A stretch of 64,000 nucleotides of DNA from Quillaja saponaria (Eukaryota > Streptophyta > Magnoliopsida > Fabales > Quillajaceae), in contig CM055606.1 in the NCBI GenBank assembly GCA_029379385.1, positions 992,001 to 1,056,000 of the forward strand, in the 5' to 3' direction. Made by a program: the position numbers and the translations under genes. Of this stretch, positions 36,771-48,800 are shown one piece after another. The notes beneath the pieces are model-generated. The model worked only from the letters and a program-made list of their open reading frames with translations, was not told the DNA's origin and did no database searches. Position 1 is the first letter of the stretch. Each line of letters opens with the position of its first letter.

Positions 36771-39740
36771 AGAAGAAATTAACTACATTTCCATGCAATT
36801 AATTTCCAGGTTTCTCTGAGAAACATCTTTCAAATGTGACTATATATCAGTTTCTTATCTGAAATTTCTGCATATTTCCTATGCAAAGCGACAATAATAG
36901 AAGCATTATTCATAATACACGTAGAAGTTTTAGTTGATAAACGGAACAAGCAAACAAACAAGGTAAAACATTTTATGGAAGAAGCCTTTCGGGGAATCAA
37001 AGTATCTGTTTCCCTTTTCTGTCAAACACATCCACACATGCACATAACCCTATATTATCAACTAAACTAGCTTACACTTTTAGCTCCATGCTAGCTTTCT
37101 ATCCATTATATTTAGCACAAACTCACCTTTTTGCACATGCTCACCTTTTTTCTTTTTCTTTTATTTATTTATTTATTGGAAGCCCTGTAGCTACAATAGA
37201 TTCCTCTGAAATCTGAATGGAAGGCCACACTTGCACGATTACATGCTGGCCGAAGAATTATGTTGCCCACTTAACAAGCAACCTATGTGACTAAAGCAAA
37301 AATCTATAAGAAAAGGGTGAGCATTAAAATTCTAACCATACTTCTTTTTCCTTGATTGAATATTCATAATCGTTCATTAATTGTTGCAAATTCATTAAGA
37401 AGCAATGTTTGTACACAAATTGATTAAAAATGACAATTGTTATGTGTTTGGAACTCAACTTATACAGGTGAATTCGCATGCATAATCATTATTTTTTCAC
37501 AAGAGGGTTATGTGTATGGAATAATTTATTTTGTGCACAAAATTTGATATGTACGTTTTGATATAATAGATAATTACAAGTAGTATTTTTTTTTTCTTTT
37601 CAGTAGTAAAATGCAATAGTTTATTTTGTGGATGCATGTCTACTTCATTCTCATAAAACTTAAAAAACAAAAATGTTATGCTATTAGGACACAAACATCA
37701 TGGTAATTAAGATATATTACTCGACAAACTATTTTTCTAAATATAACATCTATGATTTTCTAAATATAAAACTTTGCAAATTAGTTTTTCTATATTTTTC
37801 TTTTACTTTTCTATTGGGCTCTTTTTTAAGATGGGACACTTCCCAAAGTAATGTCTCCAATTTCGAACTTGAGTTTTCTACTGGGAGTCACTAGCCCATT
37901 CCGCTAGGCTCAATCACCGTTGGTTGCCTACATTTTTTTTATTAGTGAAAATAGAACAAAACAATAAAAATAAAAACACTTGGAGAGGGAAAAGGAAATG
38001 AAAATCTCATAATAATTGTACATGATTGATAAAATCTTAATTTTTATTTTTTTTCAAAATAAATGTAGTTTTAAAATATGTAATTTTCTTTAGAGTGTAA
38101 TTAGAAGAATCAACTCATTTTTATTTTTTTTAAACAATGAAGAAATTTATTTAACAAAAGTATTAAGATAAAAATAATGATAAATTTTTATTTTGTTTAA
38201 AATCTCTAATAAATTGTATCATAATTTTACATGATTAATAAATTTTAAACTGTAACATGATGTCATGAGTTTGAGTAAATAATTGTGGATGGGGACAACT
38301 TTGAACTCTGAATGAGATTAGGCTTAACCCAATGGATGTGGGGATAGTCGCAGGAGAAAAAAAAAAATTTCTTTGAAACATGCGCTATTTTTTGTATCAT
38401 TTAACCCAAATGTGGTTGCAACAATTACAAATCTCTAATTATTTTATTGCCCAATTTTCTCCATTCAATCTATTTAAAAAAAAAAAAATTAACTCAAACT
38501 ATTGACAATCAACTCAAATGATCATATTAATGAAACATAAAATTATACTACGCAACAAATAAACAAACCAATAAATTATATTCAACTTTTTATTTTTAGT
38601 TTTTTTATATATATTTCCTCAATCTAACAACCAGTCTTCGTCTAAAAATTAGATCACAATTCTCCTGCTTAGTTAGATTTATAAGTAAATAGTGTTTTTC
38701 TTTTTTTCCAGGTTTTCTATTTGTTTGTTGAACAATAATAAACATTATGTACTCGGTGTAATTAATTACTCGTATTTTTGATAAATTGATTCCTAGGTTA
38801 ATGAAATATATATATATATATAAATACGAAATTGGGTTGAAAACAAATTCAACTTTCCCGTGCTATTGACTTGGGGTTAATTTGGGGCTATTGTGATTTA
38901 ATTTTAAGAAAAAATGCATTAAATAGAGAAAATGAGTAATAAAATAATTGTTGCGGTTGCGGGTGGGTTGGGTGATACACAAATAGTCGGGTATAGTGAT
39001 TTTGAATATAATAAGTTGTGAATGAGAAATTATTATTTTTTCCCAAAGTAATAGAACCTCACAATTAGAATGATAATAAATAAGGATTTTGTCCCATGCA
39101 AAAAAAATGTTTTAAGCAACTAAATTTATAGTAAATTAAAATGATGTTAGTTAAATACGAAAAAATAATAATTATATAAAATTTATATTAAAGAGAAAAT
39201 TAAAATTAAAACTTAATTATAATTAGTTAATTCAACTAGTAAAATATTTTTGGTGTTAGTATATATATACTATATTAAAAGCCAAAACATTCTTATGGTA
39301 CTTTTTTAATTTTTTTATAATTTTTAATTTAAATAACATACTCAAAGAGAATATAGTTTCTTTCTAAATTTTAACATTTTTTAAAATTAAAATTCTATCA
39401 TTTATTAAAAATTATTAACTTTCTCCTATTAGTTAAAAGGAAAAAAAAAAAAATCAACTATTTTTAACTTTAATTAATTATTTTTAAAATAACTTATTCT
39501 AAAACATATATCCTTTTTCCCCAAGTATAATGGGACTAGTATATTAATAACATGGAACCTGACGTTCATTCGGGATTCAAGGAGAAAACACAACTCATAG
39601 GTCCATTTCCAACCAAAAGAAAATAAAAAATGAAAGACTTAATTATTTAGCAACTCATAATTTTTTTTGTTAGCAAAAACCAAAAATTATTTTTTATAAA
39701 AAAAGTATGTTTATTTTCCCGTACTAAAAACTTTGGACTC
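36771..39740. other. AT-rich intergenic DNA before the ZRANB3-type gene
   Basis: No gene is supported. Contents are a TTTA microsatellite near 37160-37180, a (TA)n run near 38806-38822, and a short, less AT-rich tract at 37830-37930 (ACTAGCCCATTCCGCTAGGC) that looks like old repeat DNA. Confidence 0.5.
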
Positions 39741-39870
39741 GTTTATCCGTGAGCAGAGAATCACACACGGACCAGTCTACCTCACTTCGCTTTTCTTTCC
39801 GCGCTCAAATTGTTCCTCCAACTTCAAAATCTAACTCCCAGACCTCGCTCTCTGCACGGTCATTTCTCCT

Positions 39871-42800
39871 ATGGAAATTACAGAAGAACAGAGAAAACGA
39901 GCTGAGGGGAACCGTTTGGCTGCCCTTGCAAAACGAAAGGCACTGTTGGAATCTACCACACAACAACAGCAACAGCAACAGCAAGAACCATGGAAGCTTT
40001 TCAAGTGCCGGAAGTTTTCTCAAGAACTTAACCCTTCTATCATCCACTGCGACAAAAAACATCAAATTACCTCGGTCGAACCGGTTTCTACGACCCATTT
40101 GTCTGATAAGTTCCAAGTCAGGCTAGAAATATGTTCTCCCGACTCTTTTCAAGCAACCCCAACGGTCCTTAGGGGTTTCCCATACCCGGGAGAGGAGGAT
40201 TGCTTGCGGAGATTGAGAGATTGTCTGTCTGATGTAAGTGATTCTCAAATTTAGAAATTTAAATTCAGGGTGTTGTGTAGTTTGTGTGGTATGTGACCTG
40301 AAAATGGTGGGGTATATGGTTTTCAGGAAAAAAAAAAGAAAAGAAAAAAAAAACAGAAGTTTTTTTCATTGTTACCTAAGTGTTTCACTAATCAAGAAAC
40401 TGTAATTCGGGTTTTTTTTTGGCAAAAAAGAAAAAAGAAGAGAAGACATTCTGGGTTTTATATTTCATTCTGGGTATAGGTGCTTTTGATCAATTTTGGA
40501 TGGTTTATGTGACAAGGTTTATGAGCTTATGGTTCATGGATTTAACTTGTTGGAGCTACTTGAATAATTAGCTTAAAAATTTAAAAATTCTGTGCAGCAA
40601 ATTTATGTTACTTTTCTGTTGTCTGTCATTCTCTTAGGTAATGCCATCACACTATACTCAAGATCACGGTGGTGGAAAGGCATGTGTTTACAAGCTGAAA
40701 AATTACCGTGCTGTTGTAAAATGTTTGAATGCCTCGACAGGCATTGAAGTTGAAGAAATTCCTTGGGGAACTTTCAACGTTGTTGAGAGGCTTTCACATT
40801 CTTTTATTGCAGGACAATGGATTCCATGCAGGCCTGAACATTTGCTTGATGACAAGGTCAATGAACTGATTGGGAAGTTACCAGGAAAATTGGTGGATGT
40901 ATTGTTGCCTTTCCAACTTGATGGTTTAAAGTTCGGTTTGAGAAGGGGTGGGAGGTGTCTTATTGCAGATGAAATGGGCCTTGGAAAAACACTCCAGGTA
41001 GTTTCATATTGAGTATTTGATGTGCTTCTAGGCCGTCTGGGGTATGCCCTATGTTTAAATAAATTTATATCCCATGACATAAACAATACTACTATATTCA
41101 TGGTTCTTAGTTGATTCAGATATTCAGCATTGTCATCCTTTTTTTTTATTTTTTTCTACGATAAGATTTATAGGAAAGGTTTTGAGGGGCCGTAAACCTT
41201 TAGAAAAATTGGAAGGAAAAAGAATAAATAAAATACAATTGATTCCTCAAGATTACAGTGGCTTGGGACTCGAATAGTGTAGTATTCACCAGCATTGAAG
41301 TGTGAACAAAAATCCACTAGAACAAATTGCCAAAAAAATATTGCTTTACAGCTGCTACAAGAGGAAACATTATCTTGAAAAGTTCACTGCTTTCCTTCCA
41401 GCCAAATGCCACCCTGGTTGCCTTGCACTGGAAGTCTCCAATTGTAATAATTAGGTTGTCCACTGGGACTGCATTGTTCTTACTGTTCATGTGGAATACA
41501 TGTAGAAATAGAAATAAGCAAAGTTCCGTTGTTAAGTGATAAATGGGAAAATTTCCCTCGTACATTTTAAGTTTCCATAACATGTTGTGAAAATGTAATT
41601 AGTTATATGCTTTATATGTTTCAGGCTATTGCTATTGCGGGATGTTTCATGAATGAAGGGTCTATACTTGTTGTTTGCCCAGCTATTTTGCGTTTTTCAT
41701 GGGCAGAAGAACTAGAGCGTTGGCTTCCCTTTTGTTTGCCTGCTGATATCCATCTTGGTAATACTTTTTGTTTGTGTTCCTCACTATATTTATGTCATCA
41801 TTGCTTTTCCTTCTTGTAACAACAAGAAATTTATGTTTGTATTGACTTCACTGTACAAATTTGCATTATGTTTTTCAGTATAATTAATGACTTCAAGACT
41901 TAAATGTAGGAATACCTCTTGCATTTTATAAGACAAACTGTGGCAAGTCAGTTCGCTCTATTTGTAACGGTTGTAACATTTACAGGTTGTTGGTCCTTGA
42001 TGAACACTTGAACAGTATCTGTTATTACACTTCTACTTGGAAATAAAGCTGTGTGACAGAGTTTAACTTTTGGTGTGGTAGAATATATTGCAGATAGATT
42101 ATAAAAATCAACGGTTGTTGTTTAATGTAAAATGTAAGAATGAGGTGTCGGGTAGATTCAATCATTGTTCCCTACCTAAATATGTCTTGGTGACTTGGTG
42201 TTTGTTATGCCGAGTTCTTATTTTTATTATTATTTTGCTTTTGGGTACAATGGTCAATAACTAGGTTACATTAGAGGGGGCATCCCTTGACTTCCTGCAA
42301 ACCCTCATCTCCCTAGTGTGAGTAGGCTACAAGATCAGGTGCTCTGTGATGTGCTTTGCCAGTTGTTAGTCTAATACCTAACTGTTTTGCCTCTTCTGTT
42401 TTCTAGGAGTATTTAGAATAAATTATTTGGTGTCTCTGGTGAGCAGTGGGTTTGCCTGAAGGATTTAAAGAGTTTGGTAACAATTTAATTTGAGTGTTCA
42501 GGACTAGAAAGAGGCTAGGTCTGTTTAGAAGATTTCTGTTTCTGTGGTCCCTTGTGTATTTCATTAAAGTGTAATGCGAGAATTTGTTGGAGTCTCTCTT
42601 TGACAGCTGAGTTGGCTACAATTGTGTTCTGGGTTATCTTTAGTGCTATATGTTTAGGTTGTATAGAGGCTTTCCTTATGTGTTGTTCCGAGAGATTGGA
42701 GATCTTTATGACACTAGTTCTAGCCTTCAGTTTCTTTTTTTGTTATGCTTCTTTGTTTTTTTTCCTGTAAGTAGAAAACCACTTTATTTGTAACTTTCTC

Positions 42801-45800
42801 CTTTAATAATTTTCTTTCCTTACCCAAAAGAAAAGGAAAAAAAAATAAAATAAAAATCCAACCAAGCATCTATGTTAATAAACAGGAGAGGCATTTCTCA
42901 CTTAGTGCTTTCTACATTTCCTGTGCTTTTATATTAGAGTTTAGTAATCATTATTTGCTACTTTTTTCCTTTGGCCTATATTTTGTATTACATACATTTA
43001 AACTTTTTATTGTAGTGGGATCATCATGTTTACAAGTTTATTTCTATCCAGTTTTTGGTCACAAAGACAATCCGGCCTACTTAAGTAGATGTCCTAGAGT
43101 TGTGGTTATTTCTTATACAATGCTTCACCGCTTACGGAAAAGTATGATTGAGCTGGAGTGGGCTCTTTTGATTGTTGATGAATCTCATCATGTTCGATGT
43201 ACAAAGAAGCCAGAATCACAGGAGGTATAAAATGCTCTTTTGCCTTCTTTTTCCATTAAATTATAGGAAGACTTACTTTGTAGATGGATGCAATGTCTTT
43301 GTTATAAAGATAATGTCAATTGATAATGATAATAATGCCCCAACACTAAATGGAACATTCAATAACTTTAAGAGTTCCTTCTAAATCCTGTAGAATTTAT
43401 TTCATTGCTGTCTTGGCTTAAACACATCTAGGTTGTGAAATATAACAGAGTGATTTCGTGAAGTGTATCCAAACTACTTGAAAGTGATAATGCAATTATC
43501 AGTTGTGATCTTCCTTATATAAAAAATAGTAATTTTGTGAACCAACCATACACCAGATAGAGGAAAGGAAACATAAGGTTGGAAAAATCTGTATTTTATT
43601 TTTGGTGAAGCCATGTTTAACTCGCTTGTTGCTGCTAGTGTCTCATTTTTTTATGCCCTCTTTGGTTGTATGCTTTCTTACTCAAAAAAGAAAACAAAAA
43701 AAATCATTATATTGCTTATCTTACTAGATTATTTCCTCATGGCTCCATTATTTCAACTCTTCTTCACTATACTCTATCCTACCTATGTCAGACACCTTTT
43801 GAAAGAAATTGATATTTGGGTAATGAACTCATATGTCCGAAAAAAAAGTGTAGAACGTCGAACTGAACATACTGGTGTATTGGGTGGCATGTGTCTAGCA
43901 TCCACTCCCCTGTCAAGCTTTACCAACATAATCTATTATTTTTACTCAGAGTGAAGCAACCTACAAGTGATGATGTTATTATCACTGTTACTTTTCCCTC
44001 TGAATAGGCATTACATATATGATATATAATATAGGGATCTTGATGTGGTACCGCCTCAACTATTTGAAGTATCTATTGATCTTGATGGATCAGAAAGAAA
44101 TATATTCTCGGAGTTTGATAAGAAGTTGGATTTAGATATGTGGATAGGACTTAGAGTAGTGCAATAAGAATGTTTGGTTTTGGAGTTCAAGAACTGTCAA
44201 TTTGTGCATGCAGCCAATTTTTGTCTTAGTTCTTGTATCCTTTCTGGATTTCGGAGTATTATACTCAGTTATTTGTCTCTTGCGCTCATTAAAACTGCCA
44301 TTTACATTACATTGTTGAATCTCTTGGTTTACCAGATACATGCCGTCCTTGATGTGGCTTCAAAGATCAAGCGAATAGTTCTGCTATCTGGAACACCTTC
44401 TTTGTCAAGGTTGTAGCATAGGCAGAGGCTAAATAACAACACTACCTCAATTCTGTATTATTCTCAATACAAAAAATTTGATTTATTATTTTCAGTTATT
44501 TGACCATCTTTCTAGCTTTCTTCTAGATTTTTTATTTTTGGGATGTGTTCTTATATCTGATTCTGCATATCTTCCTAGGTGCTCATAGGCCATATGACAT
44601 TTTTCATCAGATAAACATGTTATGGCAAGTATCTTTAACACTTTAACATTCTACTGGATGCATATGCTTCCTCCTTATCTGCTAAGTTAGTATTTTTTTC
44701 TTCTCCATGATGCTTCTTTTTTATAGGCCTGGTTTGCTGGGGACAAGCAAGTTTGAATTTGCAAAAACTTACTGTGATGTCAAAATTTTCCGGGGTTCTC
44801 AGGGGAAAACGTTTCAGGTAATTGATTGGTAATGTAATTCTAACAGTAAGAAGCAATTCCTGGTGCCTGTTTTGATGGGAAACTAAGATATTTGGCCCCA
44901 TTTTTTTTGGTTGATCTAAATATGAGATATGAAAATGGCTTAATAAGATATGTTTGTAGTTAGCTAATGGAGCTGTTATATGGTATTTGATTGATGTAAA
45001 TTTTTTCTAATGTTTTTTTTGTTTGTTTGTTGAATGTTCAAAATTGTGAAACTTGATGGGATTGTTTCTGCAGGATTTTTCAAAGGGCATTCGCTTGGAG
45101 GAGTTGAATGTGTTACTAAAGCAAACTGTTATGGTGGGATACTAGTCACAATATCAATCATGATGTTTTACTTTGATGTGCATATTATTTTATGGGTTAT
45201 TGACTTATTGTGTACATGAAAAGCATGTCTCTGCTATGGTGTCAACTTTTTTCTTGAAGTTTCTGTATAACCATTTCATTTGGAAGGATAGAATCAAATT
45301 TCATAGGTTTGAAAGCATAAAATAATTTAATGTCACATTATATTGATACTGAAATGAGGAATCTTTTGGGGATCATTTGTACAACTTGAGTAATATGGTT
45401 AAGATTGTTGGAGTATATCTAGTGTTAAGTTCTGCATTATTTAGATAAGTAAGTCTTATGTAAGTGTATATATGTTGAGGGTGTTTAGGTCTTTACCCTA
45501 CTAGAGTATATATAGGATATACATGATTTAAATATCATAGAAAATATAGTTTTTCTCCTGACACAACATGGTATTAGAGCTTCAAAGTGAAACCTAGCAT
45601 CTCATTGCCCTCACCACCATCAGCCACTGTCACAGTCGTTAATCGTCGCCATCGTTGCCATGCACGGTGGTTTCTGGTGAGACCCACCGGAAAAAAATTG
45701 TAGATCTTGAATCACCTCTTCTAGGTGACTAAAACCCCTAAAATTTCATTTAAAACGGATGCCAGATCAAGGAGTAATTTAGGTTTTTCAGTTTGTGCCC

Positions 45801-48800
45801 TAGTTTTAGATTTCTCTGAAAATTTTCAATTTAAGGGGTTTTTAGCTGATTTCTTCCCCTCCTTAATCTCATTGGCTTCGATTTGAGTATGTAAGTTAAT
45901 TATTTAGGCTGATTTGGAAGAAGAAACTCATTTAGAGATTTTTCTTCACGGGTTGCGATTTTTCCTATTGTTGGCCATGGGTTGGGTTCTTGTTTCATTC
46001 ACTTGAGTATGTCGAAGGAGTGAGAGTAGGGTTGGAATCCCTAATGATAATTCTTCCCTCCAAATGTATATTTATTGGATATTTTGTCACTCAGAAAGGA
46101 CACAAATGTTATCACCCTCCTACTAAGAAGACTTATGTTAGCATGAATGCCACTTTTCATGAATCCACTGCTTACTTCTCCCTGACACCACTTCAGGGAG
46201 AGAGTTATAATAGAGTTGTCTTATGGAAGTGAGGGTGAGTGTCTACCTGAGTTATTGGAGGACATAATAGAGGTGATGGGAGATGAAGGAAAACATGACG
46301 AGACTATAAATAAGGAGAGTATACCAAAAGTATTGAGTGGTAGTAAGACTCTTATGAAGCTGGCAAAATTCGATTTGCTTAAGTATAGCTGCTGACAACA
46401 TGGAGATATAACCATTGAGCCAGCTTTACCTAGCTAAGAGTTCTCCTAAACCCCGTTTCTACACCAGTACAAACTTGTAAGTCTTCAGATATTATTCGTT
46501 CTTCAAACTTATCTTATGATCCCCAATTGATGATACTAATCTTCTTATTGCAACTAGAAAAGGAGTTAGGACTTGTACTCATCATCATATCTCTAATTAG
46601 GTCTTATATAAATCATTGGCTTCATATAGAGCTTTTGTGTCCTCCTTGTCGTCTGTTCTATTCCTCAGGGTTGAGAAAAGCACTTGTTGAACATAAATGG
46701 GAGGAGGCTATGGTTGAGGAGATAAAAGCTTTATCCAAAAAAAAATACTTGGGAACTTGCTAGTCTTCCTCATGGAAAATGAGCATTGGCTATAAATGGG
46801 TCTTTACAGTTAAGAGAAAACCTAATGGAAACAATTGAGAGATATAAAGTGAGACTTGATGCAAGAGGATTCACTCAAATTTATGCGGTGAATTATCAAG
46901 AAACCTTTGATCTTGTTGCCAAGATGAATTCTATTGGAGTTCTTTATCTCTTGTGCAGTGAATCTTGGTTGGGACTTGCATCAACTGGACTTGAAGAATG
47001 TTTTCTTGCATGAAAATCTTACCGAGGAAGTTTATATGGAGATTCCCCTAGGCTTCTCTTGTTAGAAGATTGAAGGGAAGGTATGCAGGTTGAATAAATT
47101 CTTGTATGGCCTCAAATAGTCATCAAGAGCTTGGATTGATAGATTTCGGAAAGGGATGCTTTCTTTTGAGTACTAACAAAGGAATGCTGATCACATCGTG
47201 TTTGTTAAACATTGCAATGGAATGATTACTTTATTTTCTGTGTTGATGATATAGTTGTGACAGGAAATAGTCCTACAGAGATATCCAAGTTGAAACTTCA
47301 CCTTGCCAAGGAATTCAAGATCAAGGATTTGGGGAATCTTCGTTACTTTCTTGGGATCGAAGTTGCTTATTATGACAAGGGTATCTTCCAATCTTAAAAG
47401 GCATTATGTCATCGATTTGCTAGAGGAGACAAGTATGCTTGGATGTAGGCCTGTAAACTTACCTATTGAGGCAAATCACAAATTACAGAGTGGTGGTGAA
47501 GAATGTGTTGATAGAGAGTGATACCAATGATTGGTTGGAAGGTTGATTTATCTATCTTACACTTATCCAGAAATAGCCTATGATGTCAGTGTGGTTAGTG
47601 ACTCTCAGTTCAACTCACTTGGATGTAGTTCATCGCATATTGCAATACTTGAAATCTGCACATGGGAAGAGACTTTTATTTGAAAACCAAAGAAGCCTAA
47701 AGTTAGAAGCCTATACAGATACAGATTGGGATGGATCATTGGATGATGGAAGGTCTATTTTAGGATATTACACATTTGTGGTGTGAACGTAGTGTCATGG
47801 AGAAGCAAGAAACAAACTGTGGTTGCTAGATCCAGTGCTTAAGTAAAATATAGAGCAATAGCTCATGAGACTTGTGAATTGTTATGACTTAAAAAGCTAA
47901 TGGAAGATCTCAGGTTATCTTGGGAAAAGGCCTCTTTTGTTGTATTGTGACAATACTGCAACTATTAATATAGCTCATAACCCAATTTAGCATGATCATA
48001 TGAAGCACATTGAGATTGATAGACATTTCATTAAAGAGAAACTAGACTCGCGTCTCATTTGTATACCTTTTGTAGATCTTAGAACCAAGTGCCTGATATC
48101 TTTACAAAAGTCTTAGTAGCATAGTTTTTCATTCTATTGTTTGCAAGATGGGCATAAAAGATATTTATGCACCATCTTGAAGGGGGAGTGTTGAATGTGT
48201 GTGTTAGAGTATATTTAGTATTAAGTTATGTTAGGTGTTAAAGTCAACACATTGTTTAGATAAGTAAGTCTTATATAATTGCTCTATTATAAATACAAGG
48301 TCCTGGTGTAGTTTTGTAATCATCCAAGCTACTACTCTTTCTTCATATTTATATATATTTTACATAGTATTAGAGCGGGTTTGATCTAAACCTAAGTTTA
48401 ATCTTGAGGCTACCGCTTCTCCTCTTCGGTGGCAGTCCCGAATAGTTTTGAAGTTTTTGATGCTGTTAGTTTTGAAGCTTTTGTAGAAGTTCGTTTTTAT
48501 GTTTGTTGATTGTTTAGTCTTTTGACAAACTCCCATTCAAGACTAAAAAGATTGAAGAGTTTTTAACATTTCCTGCTTGTTATCACCGATTCCGGAGTTG
48601 CCTTATCTTGTTTTCTGACCAGATAAGTTCTTGGCAGAAGTTATTGCCAATTTGGAATTTTTCGTTGGTTCTTAACCAACAATTTTCTTTGAGACACATG
48701 TTGTTTATGTCATTCTCTTTTAGGCACATGTTGTTTGTACCGTTATCATTCTCTTAGGCATTGAGTGAGTCAAGTGAATTTGATATAATTTTCTGTTATA

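Noticed and set aside
39805..40116. Minus-strand frame over the first exon of the ZRANB3-type gene
   Set aside because: It is antisense to a well-supported exon, with repeated leucines from the CAG run.
43960..44165. A coding-like stretch (PPQLFEVSIDLDGSERN) in intron 4 of the ZRANB3-type gene
   Set aside because: Neither family match nor phase-compatible splice sites support it as an exon; the helicase motifs join correctly without it.
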